A DNA stretch of 64,000 nt from Luidia sarsii (lineage: Eukaryota > Echinodermata > Asteroidea > Paxillosida > Luidiidae): contig OX465107.1 in the NCBI GenBank assembly GCA_949987565.1, forward strand, positions 18,890,607 through 18,954,606, given 5' to 3'. Each line of letters begins with the position of its first letter. The first letter of the stretch is position 1. Below are positions 11,180 through 25,680 of the stretch, piece after piece. The notes beneath the pieces are model-generated. The model made no database searches. It was not told where the DNA came from and saw only the letters and a list, made by a program, of their open reading frames with translations. The position numbers and the translations under genes are program-made.

Positions 11180-14100
11180 CCACGCCCGGGACAGCCTCAA
11201 CTCCTGACCTCCAGCGTTGTTGAGCTTGGGCTTTCTCTTGTTCCCAGCAACTGGTTCTTCTTCAAAGAAAGGAAGAGAAGGTGGGGGGGAAAAATAATAA
11301 TGAAAACAACGTGATCTTTTCCTCCCCCCTCTCTTTCAGTTTTTTTTTTCTGGCCTCGCAGCTGGCTGACGCACGGGAACAGACGCCGTCTTTATTGTCT
11401 TTGGCGGCCATCCCGTGCCCAAGCCTGCAGCCACAACCACCTTTGAACTCTGACCTTTCAGATCCAGAGGTTAGTCTCCGCACCAGGGGTGGATGGTCGC
11501 GCAAAAGGGTGTGGCGGGGCGGCTGCCGGGGGTGTCTCTCTGCATCGCACGGAGAGCAGATGCTCCCCGCTGTGTCAGGAGGGAAGGGAGAGATGAAGTT
11601 GGGTGGACGGTTCTTTTCAATCGTCGGGTATTTTTTATTTAGTTTTTGGGGTTTGTTTTCACTTACACACACACACACATAAAAACACCACCACACTTCA
11701 CAGCACGGATTAAGTCGAGAGCTTTCTTTATACACGTACCATTTGTATAGAGTTTTCATTTTGAAAAGGTGCTTCATATACTTCAAGCCAGCTTTGCATC
11801 CATGCGCTGAAGCCTTCGGTCGGTCTGGGCGACAGTCTCATCCTCTCCGCAGAGCTCGGCCGTCGACAGAGAGAAAAAAAACCCTGGGGATTGTACTGTT
11901 TGGTTGTCGCCCCCAAACTGCCCCCTCCCCCCCTCTGCCCGCTGTTGACAAAACCCTGTCAGCGTCTCGTCTCTCAAAAGTTGAAGAATCCGGCAGTGTT
12001 GATTCATACATACCCCACATACAGTCTCTCTTGAAGGTGGATTGAGTCTTTGCTAACAATAGAGCTCTATTGTTGTTGTATTCTTTCTGTTTTGAGGGAA
12101 TGTCTGTCGTTTCGATTATTTTTTTTCTTCTGACTTTTGGATTACTTTTTTTTTTAAAGCTCCCCGTCCTTGAGACATTTGTCTCGGGACAGTTCCCAGG
12201 AGGAGCATCCTCTTCTTCCACCGTCGTTGCCGGGGTGATGGAGGGGTTTGAACAGGGGGTGACACTATGGCTTAACCTAAGCCCCCCCCCCTCTGCTCCC
12301 CCTCCGCACCCAAGATGGCAAGAATTCTCCAGCCTACCTCTTTCGTCACTTTCAGAATCACAGCCGGGGAGGTCAACGCCTCCGCTGAGGGCCAAGCCAA
12401 AGAATCTCACACCACCCCCACCCCCAGATGAAGTACCAGCAGCCGATTTCAAGAAACTTCCGATGTTACGTACGCAGCATTTTGCTGCCTTTGCTAAATA
12501 TTGCTGAAAAGAGTCTGTGTGGCGCAAGACTTACGTAAGACTTTTGTAAGTTGCGTAACTTACGCAACTTTTCTTGAAAACGGCTGCGGGACCCTCTGCC
12601 TTGCTTCCTGAGCACTGATGGGGGGCATGCGCGCTATGTTTCTATTCAGATGCACCAGCGATGTACAATCTCAAACAGGAAATTTAAAGGGGCCCCCTGA
12701 ATCTCCCATCAACCCGACCTTGTTAAGATCTCATGAACTTTGCCATCGCAACAGCACATTCTCCTGGTCTTGGATGCTCAACCCAGTGAGACCTTGGAGT
12801 TGTCGAGGGTGGGTTTGGGGGAGGCTTCTGACTCTAGCCGTCGTACTCACTCGTTCTTGAAGTGACATGATAGTTGGGAGACTCAGTGGGCCACTATGTT
12901 ATGACGCTATTGGCTTAAGGATACAGACTGGTCAAAAAAAAATCACGGTTTTTCAAAAAAAATGAAATTCCTTGCAGATCCCATGTCTCCTAGCTAGTAT
13001 ATACATAAGGACCATCATGTCCTATTATTTTGCACGCACAGACAATTTTTTTTTTCCTTCACCTTAAGTGTAACCTCACTGGCCAATCCCACGCTTGCTT
13101 GGTTTGTAACGCCTCCTTTGATTGAATGAGAGGGGCAGGAGGGGGAGCTAACGCTCTCTGCGATTGGTCAGCACCAGTCACAGCAGAGATGGCTTAAAAC
13201 AATGGAACAAAAGCAAACAATTAAACACAAAGCCCTCAGAGATGCACTGACAACGTTAGCACTGACCTTGCAAGAAGTTCAAATTCAAATTCTCAGAAAA
13301 TTATTTTTCAGAAACAATTTAGAACCACCATGTAAATGCTTGCTAGTATTCAGTCAAACTTTTTATGAAGTTTGTTTCCAGAACTGTTACCTCACCCCAA
13401 ATGAAGTTAGCAAGCACTGAAACCAAACCTAGTTAAGTGTTCCAGTGCAGATAAATTAATCCCCTCCCAAGGAAAACAAAATCCAAAATACAAATGTTAA
13501 TAATTCTCACTAAAATCAGACATTTGATCAGGACAGACCAGGCCAGTACTCCCTAAAGCTGAACATTCATAACTTCAGTGCCCTGAAAAGACATTGTGTG
13601 GTTCTGATATAGGCCTATAAACATGGTTGGCCATGGGGTTGTTTTTCATCCCTGGTTGGAGAAAAAAAAAACTTTACTTCTGAAGTGATGAACAACTTCA
13701 TCCTTTTTGTTGTCTTTGTAAATGGAAGAGATAACCATTTTTGTTCTTGTTAGAAGACAATGGGCTGCCGGATCGTGTAATTATTGTATGCTCTATAGTA
13801 GGATGACATGTAAATGGGGTTAACGAACACGAGGGTCAGGATCAGAATTGGTTGATTTTTGAGGGCTATTTGACCCAACAGTCCAACTCGCAGACATACA
13901 GTCACTCCTATCAACACTTGTCGGTTTCTGTCTGAGCAACAGTGACTATGACAGCAACCTCCCCCATCCCCCCCCCCAAACCATTGAGCCAGCTGCAGTC
14001 AACATGATGCTGCAAGTGAGCGCCATCAGTGTAACTGATAGCAGCCGACATGTGCGGGTTAGTCTGGCGCCTTACCGCCATTCAGATTGAGCATGAATGG

Positions 14101-17100
14101 CGTATTGGTCCCAGACTCCCGCCGCCTTGCTGGACCAGGCAAGTGTGAGAGGGCGACAATTGCTGGGAGTTGGCATGGCGATCCTGACCTTTATTTCAAA
14201 CTAAGATAATAGTTACAGTATACTCAAGATTCAGAAATATTACTCACAACTTGCAACGGTACAAGTAAAACTTGGTACATTTTCAGCTCGTCAGTCACAA
14301 TTTTACCGGTACCTGTTAATGTACTGTCATATCGAATAGAAAGGGTGAAAGGGCTCTTTGTCAGGCTTTGACCCCTGGGCAAGTGATCTTCCCTAATGAC
14401 ACTCAACCATGTTAGAAAGTGCTGAAGTAAACTTTGTATGTAACAAGGCATACCACAAGAAGGTCTCCTGTACTCTAATCATAACGTACTGTGTAAAATA
14501 TTCTAGTGATACAGAGGCATGTCTTTGTTATGCAAATTTATTGATACTATCTAGCTCGTGCATAATGCATGCGCGGCGGCATGCATATGCATGAGGGGCG
14601 TGTACACTGCCGGCTTGGGTGCATGCATGTGGGCATAGGAAGCGTGCACACCCGACATACCTACCTACGTCTGTTAACATGCATACATATTGTGTAGGGC
14701 CATTTTGTTGTGTGTAACTGGTTGTTCTTGCCCATAACCAAAGATGGCTTCACTGTGGTAGATAGAGATTTGGCTACGTGTAAACATATCATTGACAAAT
14801 GTCTACGGGGAACACAAGAGTCGGATAGAAGAAGAAAAACAGAAATGCAATGGAATCCACACATTTCTTATCTATGCACATGATCTGGTATACATGCGTA
14901 CAATTATTAATGGAAGTTTCAGATCCAAGTTGGTATCATCCATATTGTAAAAAAAAAAATACAGTTAAGAAAAAAAAAATATTAAAAAAAAAATCAATTT
15001 AAAATAACCCATCTCATTCACTTGACAAGTATTGAAAGTAAGTATTCAATTGTAATGTGTACTGTATACACAATTTTTTGCAACATTAAACAAGTTGAAC
15101 CATTTAAAGGCATCCTCTAGAACTGTACTTTTGATGACGTTACTATATCAACGGAGGGTCGCACGGCACCCGAGATGTGTACATACCAGTTGGCGGTGTC
15201 ACGTATGGCCGTGATAGAACCACAATGTCCTGACTCCCGACAACAACAAACTAGTTCTTCCCCGGTCCAGTTTTTTGCACAAACCAGAAACCCAAGGAAC
15301 CCAGCCAATAGAGGGAGTCCCGCCTTGGTAACGGTTGCCATGGTGATGGAGCGCGCTCACAATTGCCAATTTGCACAGGCCACTAACAAAGCAACAACAA
15401 CCAAAAACAACCAAAAAAATAAACGAAAGAGAAAAAAATTAACTTTCCGCTTTCAGGGTATTTCAATTTGTGCAATAATTGATAGAACTTTTTCAACGGA
15501 GAGTGGACATGGAGACTTTTTTGGAGTGTTATTTTTTTTTCCTGATTCCTTCGAAAATGAGTAACTAGTATTTGTAGATGTCTACACATTGCTAAATCCG
15601 TGTGGAGGTTTTTGACAAGCAAAGATCTCTCCTCTAGGATCACACCGGTCCATCACATTGTTGTCAGTGTTTTGGCTCAACAGTTTTTGAGAGAAAAACA
15701 ATCCAAACAAACAGTCCAAAACAAAAAAGGGAAAACTCATGCACTCCAGAAATGCATCTGTCGAAATGCATTTTTTTTTGTCACCATTTGTAAAAAAAAA
15801 AATACACAAAAAACTAAGCTTTGCATAAAGCATATTTCTTCCACCAAAAAATTTAAAAAATGTATAAAAAAAAATATTGAAAAAAAAAACCTTTTTGGAG
15901 ATGTCAGCTACCAGCAAAACTTTCAATGCTATTGGTAGCTTTTGTTGTTACTTGCTTAGTATGATAATGCTCAATGGTTTAACAAAACAAAAAACTATGT
16001 ACTAAATGTTCTTTAACAGGGGTACAGCATCATCCTCATTGTGTAACCTGAACGTGTGAACTACCAGTACCATTTATGAGACTTTCTGCATTTTGAAAAG
16101 ACTCTTGTACACAGTTATTGAAGTATATTAACCAGTATGTGATAACCAGTATGGTTGCCGCTTTTTCAGGCTAGTTTTAATGCGTCGACCATAAAATGTA
16201 TGTATCGGTACACGTTTATTGAGGTACTACTCGTGAGACCAGCACTTTGGGTTTGGTTTTTGTCCCGGGTTATTTCTTTTTGTCTTGTTTAATTTTTTTT
16301 ACCTATTTTTTTTGGTCTGTTTTGTTTTCTTTACTTTTGTATTTGGACTCGCCATTTTGTAGTTTCTTTGTCCCAGAAAAATGAAAGTAAGACAAGAAAC
16401 CCTGAACACGTTGATCTGTCAAAGGTTGACATGATACTGAAACAAAACAAAACAAATCAAAACAAATCAAAACCGATGACAGCTACATATTGGTGATGGT
16501 AATGGCTGCTGGGTTAACATCCTGCCGCAAGTTATGAGGAGGCGGGTGGGGGTTATTTTTTTTTCAACAAATACTAGTAACAGCTTTCCGTTGTTCAATC
16601 CTACTTCGTGTGTTTGACAATCAATGCTTGAGCGCCATTCTGCAGTGCCGAGACCTGTGCAATTGAGATTTACCAGTGGGTGACAACAATGTCCACTCTA
16701 ACATAAACAAATGAAAGTCTTGGTGGGGCTGTGCCCTGCCCCCCCCCCCCCCCAAGTTAAGTGCACCATCTTGTCATTAGACTAGCCAATAGTCCCTCAC
16801 GAGCGGATGCTTGTGTTCTGATGAACACAGTCTGTAGTCCTTTCTATTTCAAGCACACAGCTGGGCAGAGTGCTGAGCCTACAGCGCCAACTACACATCA
16901 GGGAAGGCGAAACCCTGATTGAATCAAGCCTCAATTTTGTGGATCTCTGTCTGGCCAAACCCAACCGTTGTCACGTCAACCCCCACTCCATCCCAACCCT
17001 GCCCAAGCCCACAGCCACAGCCACAGCCGTAGTCCTCCCATCACGGATAGTGTCTTTTTTCTCTTTCCACTGTAAATAGACTTTGAAACGTGCCATGCCT

Positions 17101-18000
17101 AATAGATCTGCCAGTTATTTCCAACCAGCCATTACTGCTGGACTCCTTGTTGATGTGTACAAAAAGAAAACAAAAGAGAACTACCTGTGTAATTTTAAGT
17201 GTAATCAATGAAATGTGTAGTTCATATACATACATGTTTTTTGGTGGGAGTCGTATTTGTATTAACGTGTCAATATTTGTTTGGGTTATTTATGTTGATT
17301 TTTTGTTACTTTTTTCAAACGCAACATTCTGTGGATTAACATGCCTGGGAAGGACTGTATCCCCTTGTATTTATGTAAAGATTTTTTTTTTCCGATATCC
17401 TAAAAACAAAACAGACATTATGATTGGTTGATTATCGATATTCGGTTTGAATGTTTTCTATATATTGTGCCTTTTATTATTATACATAAAATTGTATTAT
17501 AAATACATTTACCAGGTGCATGTAAACATTTTTCATACTTTTTAATTCGGTTGAGTGCACATTGGTTTCAAAGCAGGCTCCTTTTTTTCATTTTGGCTTT
17601 TTTTCGAAGTTTGACCTTCTTTTAAATGTTAGGCAATATTAACAAGCTCGTTCTTTCTGCCTCAAATACTTTTTTATGTACATTATACAGTTGTTACCAG
17701 AGAGAGAGAAAACAAAGGAGATAGCTATATTTATTGGTTTTATCGGATGGGGTGGTGACTGTTGCCATAGAGAGTTATATTTAACAAAAGAAAATGACAT
17801 ACCAGGTTGGGAATTTATGTTTCTCCAGTGTTATACTATTTGATCGTTTTGGTTTGTTTTGGAAGTTTTCTTGGTTTTGATTTTCGTTTTTTTTTTTTAA
17901 CTGTCATGTATTGAAATATCAAGATATTGAAATCAGAAAAGACGGCGCACACAAACTGGTATTGGTTTAAAAGGTTCATCTTCAACTGTTTGGCAAGGGT
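11180..18000. other. Gene-free AT-rich stretch after CACNB; possible 3' UTR
   Basis: I see no coding exon here. The sequence is unique-looking, with poly(T), poly(A), short CA runs and a poly(C) run near 16740. A small palindromic cluster built from CTTACGTAAG and GTTGCGTAACTTACGCAAC lies at 12525-12575. The start may be the CACNB 3' UTR, but I found no single convincing polyadenylation site; an AATAAA near 15418 is one candidate. Confidence 0.5.
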
Positions 18001-18005
18001 TAACC

Positions 18006-18075
18006 TCGGTTTTATCGACTCGGTTTAATCGAGTCGGTTTAATCGACTTGGTTTAATCAACTTGGTTTAATCGAC
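18006..18075. repeat. 14-bp tandem repeat, five copies
   Basis: Five consecutive 14-bp units of the type TCGGTTTAATCGAC with single-base variants. Each unit is partly self-complementary. Confidence 0.9.
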
Positions 18076-18236
18076 CCAGGTTATAGAGTTGCTGGCTGGA
18101 AATACGCTTGTTCAAGAGTCGCCAGTTAACCGGTCATTTAGAAAAAGAATTCATTTGCAAGCGCACCTCTGTCTCTGGCGTAACAGAGAAAAGATTTTTA
18201 AAAAGTGCAATTGAGTTCGGGCCAGTACAACCGGCA

Positions 18237-18335
18237 GGACGCAGAGGCCAGTGCGGAGACCACCGGCCAGTTGGCCAACACTGGCCAGTTGGCCACCGCT
18301 GGGCATATTCAGGCCACAGGTCATTGGCCAGAGAG
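18237..18335. repeat. GGCCAGT-rich short repeats
   Basis: GGCCAGT, TGGCCA and CTGGCCAGTTGGCCA occur several times within 100 bp, giving a local cluster of GGCC palindromes. Confidence 0.7.
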
Positions 18336-19127
18336 GTCGTAGAGTTAATGGTTGTATCATTCGGCTCTTAGGGCAGTGCAGAAATAGCTACCACTTTGAA
18401 ATAGACACACTGGTGGTTGAGCGATGAAAAGCCAGCCCTAAGTGAGGTTCCACGTTTTGTTCTCGATTTTGTATATTTTTTTTTGCCGTGGCACTTATCA
18501 ATCACTGCTACAATATTTGTTTTCTCAATCTATTCCGTTGTGTACATTTCAGATTTTAAGACAGATTTTACTTGGCATATTATATATTAAGGTGTGTGAA
18601 ACATTTACTTTTTTTATACACATATATATATGAATTTAAGAAAGAAAGAAAGGAAAAATCCAACATCTTTGATAGGCATTGTTTCTGGATTGTTTATAGA
18701 ACTTAGAACTAATCTCACAGAATGTCTGTTGGTTTGGGACTGTTATGTATTTTTGTGCCTGTAGCAAAAAAAGGGGGAAAAAATCACTCGGTGTTGTGTT
18801 TCCAGGGAGACGACCTGATTCATATCATTGTGAATTTTTTTATTGATTGATTTTGGAAAACAAAAACAAAAAAAAGTGGCCGCATGGTGCATGATGGTCC
18901 TGTGATTGGTCATCTGAAAAATGATGTCACCCACAAGCACCGACCAATCAGTTTGCTTGTTTCATCCAGCAGCCAGTGAGATTGCTCGTTTCAACCAGTG
19001 ATTAGTCAGTATACTATTGTTATGTCAGCAATGGTTGCTAAGGCTAGAATCCATATCCTGCTTTGCAAACTACCGGTGGTTCTATTTGACTTTCCTGTAT
19101 GGGAAGTTCACATTTGGTCGTCTGTTA

Positions 19128-20300
19128 TGTGAGTGTGGTGATTGATGGTGGTGAGTTCTGTGAAGCTGTAAGGGAATGTGGTGACATGGTGGTGAGATCT
19201 GTGAAGCTGTGAGGAAATGTGGTGACATGGTGGTGAGATCTGTGAAGCTGTGAGGAAATGTGGTGACATGGTGGTGAGATCTGTGAAGCTGTGAGGAAAT
19301 GTGGTGACGTGGTGGTGAGATCTGTGAAGCTGTGAGGAAATGTGGTGACATGGTGGTGAGTTTTGTGAAGCTGTAAGGGAATGTGGTGACATGGTGGTGA
19401 GATCTGTGAAGCTGTGAGGAAATGTGGTGACATGGTGGTGAGATCTGTGAAGCTGTAAGGGAATGTGGTGACATGGTGGTGAGATCTGTGAAGCTGTGAG
19501 GAAATGTGGTGACATGGTGGTGAGATCTGTGAAGCTGTGAGGAAATGTGGTGACATGGTGGTGAGATCTGTGAAGCTGTGAGGAAATGTGGTGACATGGT
19601 GGTGAGATCTGTGAAGCTGTGAGGAAATGTGGTGACATGGTGGTGAGATCTGTGAAGCTGTAAGGGAATGTGATGACATGGTGGTGAGTTCTGTGAAGCT
19701 GTGGGGGAATGTGGTGACTGATGGTGGTGAGTTCCGTGAAGCTGTGGAGGAATGTGATGACTAATGGTGGTGAGTTCTGTGAAACTGTTGGGAATGTGGT
19801 GACTGATGGTGGTGAGTTCTGTGAAAGTGTGGGGGAGTGTGGTGACTGATTGCGATGAGTTCTGTGAAAGTGTGGGGGAATGCGGTGACTGATGGTGGTG
19901 AGTTCTGTGAAGCTGTGGGGGAATGTGGTGACTGATGGTGGTGAGTTCTGTGAAAGTGCAGGGGAGTGTGGTGACTGATGGTGGTCAGTTCTGTGAAGCT
20001 GTGGGGGAGTGTGGTGACTGATGGTGGTGAGTTCTGTGAAGCAGTGGGGGAGTGTGGTGACTGACGGTGGTGAGTTCTTTGAAGGTGTGGGGGAGTGTGG
20101 TGACTGATGGTGGTGAGTTCTGTGAAGGTGTTGGGGAGTGTGGTGACTGATGTTGGTGAGTTCTATGAAAGTGTGGGGGTGTGGTGACTGATGGTGATGA
20201 GTTCTTTGAAGGGTTGGGGGAATGTGGTGACTGGTTGTGGTGTGTTCTGTGAAAGTGTGGGGAGTGTGGTGACAAAAAGTGGTGAGTTCTGTGAAAGTTG
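19128..20300. repeat. 41-bp minisatellite
   Basis: About 28 head-to-tail units. The left half is nearly uniform at 41 bp and built around GGTGGTGAGATCTGTGAAGC and GAGGAAATGTGGTGACAT. The right half is more diverged, with units of about 43 bp containing GGGGGAGTGTGGTGACTGAT. Because 41 is not a multiple of three, a minus-strand frame stays open over 421 codons with a 41-residue period. That periodicity shows the frame is a product of the repeat. Confidence 0.95.
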
Positions 20301-23300
20301 TGAGAGCATTGCATGAGTGCAGTGAGTGTGCCAAAGGTGGATTGTCATTTGGAAATGTGGCCTGCGTGTGCATGGATATTGGTGGCGCAGCTACTTTGGG
20401 TGGCTGTGGTGTCTGAGAAGTGCCGGGGTGGTGGAAGATTGGTGGGAGGAGTTCTGGTCAAAGCGGGGGGCTGAGGGCATGCCAGTTTTGCGTTAATAGG
20501 AGTTTTGAGTGAGTGGCGGTAATGATAATGTTGGTGTAATGATGATGACGATGATAGATTGTGATGACATTGATCATGGCTCGTTGCCATTTCTTGCGGC
20601 CCGGATGAAAAGTGTGATTGATTCAGGGGAGTTGAGCATGTGTTGACACATAGCGGCAGATTACAATGTGCTAGTAGTGGGAAAACGTTGTGCCAGTGTT
20701 CCGGGTGTCGGTTAGCGTGGCATACTGACGTGTGAAGCGGTCAATGAAAGTGAAGAGGGTAAAGGTGGCACTGGGGAGTGTTTGTGGAGTCATGGCACGA
20801 GAACTCTTCAGAGACCCAGTGTAGTGGCAAGGGGACTAGCTAGGCTGTCTTCCAAAGATCTCAGCAGTCTTCTGAGAGTTGGATGGGATGGATTGGAAGG
20901 GATGGAGGTGGATGGAGATAATGGGGGGGGGGGAAGAAGGTCAGCGTCCCCGGTGACGGTGATTGCGGTACGTGCGGTGTCGAAAGACGAATGTCTGTGG
21001 TGTCAGGGACTGGGAGAGAACGTGTTTGCGTCGTAGCTGGCAGTGATGGCAGTGGCATCAGCTCCCAGATTGTTTGTGTCCCCGAGCGAGGCACTTTACC
21101 CATGCTTGCCGCATCTCGCCATTAACTGTTCTACCTCACGCCACAAGGGGAGCCTGCACCCTCCCTCCAGATGGCCTCTACCGTAGCTCATAGTCCACCA
21201 GCTCGACCATGTCCGAGCTTGCGCTTAGAACAGAGAAGAAGATCTCATAGAAACCAGGTCTCTGTTGGGAGACTCTCCTAGGACTTGATTGTGTCCGCCC
21301 ATCGCGGCCCATTCTCGATCGGTGTGCGCCAAGTGTGTCTGAAAGCGGCTTGCCCGCTGAGATGTGACGTGGGCGTGTGCGCGACGCGACAAAGCGATTG
21401 AATGAGCGAAGCAGTGGAACAGTGATGACGCAAGTGACTCTTCCCTTTGGAAAAACCTCTGGAAAAACCTCTGGAGTCCTGTCTTCAATAGTGGGACCCT
21501 TTTAGAAACAAACCAACTCGAAAAAAATGATAGAACCGCCTTGCATCAAGAGTGTTTTGGGCAGAGTTTCCAGTTGCATATTCCTTAATACTGTTACCAT
21601 GGTTATCGTAGGACTGTTTGCAAAGCAGGATGTGAGGTCATTCTGGTCGGCCTGGTTTTGTTCTGACAGGATCACTTGTAGATAACGTTGAAAGACATCA
21701 GATCCGGTAATTTTTTTTAATTTTTTTTTGCTCTTGTTTTGCTACTCTCTATTTGTGAAATTGTTGTTCTTCTTTTCAGCTTTAGATGCTTGAAGAAGAA
21801 AACAAATGTTAAAAAAACAACACTTGTTGCGGGGTTGTTTGTGGTGATGTGTGTGCGTGTGGTGTCACGTTGACCGTGTCAGGTGATTGCCAGCAATGCA
21901 CAGGCCATCCCTGCTGGTTCAGGGTTCAACAGTTGAGTTGCCTGCTGGTTGTACAGATTACAGGGCCAAAAAAATAAAATGTGGCCACCGAACATGAATA
22001 ACAAACCAGTTGGGAAGGGAAGGGAAGGGAAGGGGGGGTCCTGACATATGTTTTTTTTCCCTTGTCAGTCGCACTGGGCGTCAAACGAGACCGTGCAGCT
22101 GTGTAAAACTGAGATTGATAAAATCATGTTCCGTCTGGAATCCTAGCACTATTTCGCTGTTCTCCTCTCTCTCTTTCTTTCTTTTTTTGATTTTTTTATC
22201 GTCGTATTGGAAAGACAGGCACAGGGTATGCCAGTTACTTTTCAAAGGATTGTTGAAACAAAGTACTAATCATTTAGCCGACAAAAGTATTCATGTTCCA
22301 TGGCCCCTGGTGTTCTTTTTTTCCCAAACTTTCTGAGAAAGTTTTTTTTTTCTGATGTATAATATACTTCTTGTATGCACTAAATATTCATTGTATTTAA
22401 AAAAAAAGATAATAAGTAGCATTTTCAGACGGATTTTTATTAAAAAAAAAAGATATATATATGTAGCAAGTCAGGGACATATTTATCATAAAATATAATT
22501 GAACGGAGTGTTGTGATGTTTATCAATCAAAATAAGAAAAAAACTTGGCATATCAGTATCATAATTATTGGTAAGAAACTGTAAGCTTTTCGAAACCAAA
22601 CCAAAATAATTTTGGGTATCTTGTCGCTGGTATTTACCTCCAAAGTAGCTGACTAAATTATCCGATCACTCGTTGGGGTTGTCGGTTGGCCATTTGCTTC
22701 GTAAAGGCCTTCTTCTCTCCTTTATTTTTTTGACGAGGAGAACTATAGTCATGAATGTTTTGAAAGCCATCGTGTTGCACAGGGTCAAGGGTTGTAGAAA
22801 TCCACTTTTTCAGCAGAAGATTTTATTTCTCAACCTATCTTTTTTTCACCCCCCCCCCCTCCCTTGTTTTCATCCGAATGGATTGAGGGGTTTGCAGGCC
22901 GGGGAATTGAGCCGGGTTTGAATCGCAGAATCACTTTGGTTTTTGTTTCGGTGGGAACGGAATCTTGAACTGCTCAACAAAACCCACTTGCTTCGGTTTT
23001 GGTTTTTTGTTATTTTTTTTTAGGTCTTGTAACTACAACTGCCCTTTGGAAAACAATTTTGTACCCCACAGTGTAACCACTATGTACTCAGTGATGGTTA
23101 ACTCTTATTGAATTGTAATTAAAGGAACTCTTATTATCTTTATCCAGAAAACCAAATTAATCCTCTGTACTAGAAAGTTTGGGGCGAGAAGAAGTGAAGG
23201 GGGTGTCGTTCTTTTGATAATGGTACTATGCCGTGTATTTGTCTGGTATACGAGCACACAACCTGGGTTTACCTATGTATTCACCGGGAGCCGGCTATGT

Positions 23301-25140
23301 GGGACATTTTTCAGCCACTTAAATCATAGACTTGGTAGACAGTTTGGGGCTCTTTCAGCGTAGACTTTAGCTAGCTAGATTTCACGATTCATCTTCAAAA
23401 TTGTTAACGACTTTCCACATAATTAAGAACATATTGCTGCTATGAAAGAAGAAGAAAATTGAATACGTACGAAAGCAAGAATATCACCATGGTTTGGAAA
23501 TTCATTTGAAGTTTTGATTTCAGAATTAATGTTCATATCCATAGCCTTAAATAAAAAGAAAGAAGAATATGTACCATACATTTTTGACGATCTTCCAAAC
23601 TCAATTGTATATGTACTAGACTATTGTAATTCAAAGTGGAATATAAGCTGTTTATAATTGTATTCATGTATTCATTCTATACAGTTTCATCTGCTGAGGG
23701 AATTTCTTTGTTTTGTTTTGATAAGGAGTTTTTTGGCATCAGCATTGTAATCGCAACACTTTAGATTAGTGTCCACCAATTGAACCCTCCTTGGCGCCAA
23801 CAGTTTTTAAAAAATAAAAATAATGATAATAACAAAAAATTCCTGCTGTGCAACTTTTCTAAAGCTCAGTTTAACAAGCAAGAATTAAGCAGTCGGTAAT
23901 ATTACGAGTAAAGCGTGGTTTGATATAATTGTGTCAAAACAAAAAAAATTACAAAGAAATAGCTGTCTGGTATCCAGGTGATGCATATAGCGTTAGTGAT
24001 CTTATAACGGAGTAACTGTCTACTCACCCAAAGTGACTCCAGCTGAAACTGAAGGGGAAAGGGGAAAACGATTCGCAACATAACAAAACAAAATTAAGAA
24101 CAGACTTGTTAAGATCCTTCTGTATTCTTGCATATAACCAACAGAATCATGAACTGCCTGGTGTACCTGTTGTGAAGTATATATATATATATCTATAATA
24201 TGCAATTTGTTCGGGAAAAAAAATTGATGACGAATGTGTATGATGTGGTAAAAAAATAATGACTTGAGACAAACATGTGGGGATGGTTGGGACAGGGTTT
24301 AAATTGACAAGGCATTGATTTTTTTTTTCAATAACCCCCCTCAAAAAGAAAAAAAGGGGGATATTGCACAGACAGTCATTAATGTATCTTCAAACCTCTG
24401 ACATCGTGACTTGCATTTCAAACCAGATCTGTGCACTGGTACCATTGGGAAATGTGTAAAGAAAGAAGAAGAAGAAATAACAATTATTTATCGAGAGAAA
24501 AAAAGGCAATCATTTTAAGAAAAAGTTTGTGGTAGATTTCAGGTTTAGACCAAAAAAATTATCCAGATATTTCTCTTTTCTGTATGAACTTCCACAATGT
24601 CTTGCAATACAAATGCTATATCATGTTTGTCTATGTCCTCAAGCCATTCTTTCTTTGTTTTTTCCAAAAAAAAAAAAGGTTCAGAATTTATCTCCGATTC
24701 CAATACTGCTCCTATAGTTATGGAGGGGATAAATAACTTGTTGTACCACCTACCAAGCCTATAACTTGTGGTACTACACATTATGAATCGTCAAGTTTGT
24801 CTGCCAAGAAGTTGCTAAACATTTTGCGGGGAGGGGGGAACGAAACAAAAAAAAGCAAAAAAAAAAACAAACAAAAAAATTAAATATACTAACATCTTAA
24901 CAAAAAAAACGTACTTTTTAATTATAAATATATTATCCTAAAAAATGATCAATTTAATGACTATTGTAGTGATGAGCTTGTGTGAAGGAAGGGCATGTTG
25001 GCACAGTGTTTAGTGCTAATGTTGAAACTATTTAAAAAAATAAATTAAATTAAATAAATACAAAAAGCAGTACATGTTTGTCTGGCGGTAATATGGTTCG
25101 GCCAAGTTTCAATTTGTAAATAAATTTTTAATTGCTTCTA
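20300..25140. other. Gene-free stretch, AT-rich
   Basis: No exon recognised. It contains poly(A)/poly(T) runs, a poly(G) run near 20927 and a poly(C) run near 22850. An AATAAA within TTTGTAAATAAATTTT near 25119 could be a polyadenylation signal, but there is no transcript evidence. Few dispersed repeats are visible compared with the region after 27 kb. Confidence 0.5.
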
Positions 25141-25237
25141 TCAGCTACATGCCAGCTTTGTCCAAAGTGGTCTGCCGTCATTTGGGGGTGTTCTTGTGTT
25201 TCTACCACTGCCTACCTCCCTTACCTGCCCTCAACCC

Positions 25238-25680
25238 CCACTGCCATCCCTACCCATCCCTACTAATCCCTACCCATCCCTACCCATCCCTACCCATCCC
25301 TACCCATCCCTACCCATCCCTACCCATCCCTACCCATCCCTACCCATCCCTCTACCCATCCCTACCGATCCCTACCCATCCCTACCCATCCCTACTAATC
25401 CCTACCCATCCCTACCTATCCCTACCCATCTCTACCCATCCCTATACCCATCCCTACCCATCCCTACCCATCCCTCTACCCATCCCTCTACCCATCCCTA
25501 CCCATCCCTACCCATCCCTACCCATCCCTACCCATCCCTACCCATCCCTACCCATCCCTAACCATCCCTACCCATCCCTCTACCCATCCCTACCCATCCC
25601 TACCCATCCCTACCCATCCCTACCCATCCCTACCCATCCCTACCCATCCTTACCCATCCCTACCCATCCCTACCCATCAC
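25238..25680. repeat. 10-bp tandem repeat TACCCATCCC
   Basis: About 44 copies of TACCCATCCC with occasional TACTAATCCC, CTACC insertions and other variants. The open frames rich in Pro-Ser-Leu-Pro-Ile come from the repeat. Confidence 0.95.

Noticed and set aside
10158..11183. 341-codon minus-strand open frame opposite the last CACNB exon, and a 135-codon frame on the plus strand
   Set aside because: Both arise from the GC-rich RD/DR coding repeats. The CACNB frame has clear homology and correct splice phase; the others have none.
19108..20373. 421-codon minus-strand open frame rich in His, Ser, Thr and Pro
   Set aside because: It follows the 41-bp tandem repeat exactly, with a 41-residue period, and overlapping frames show the same pattern.
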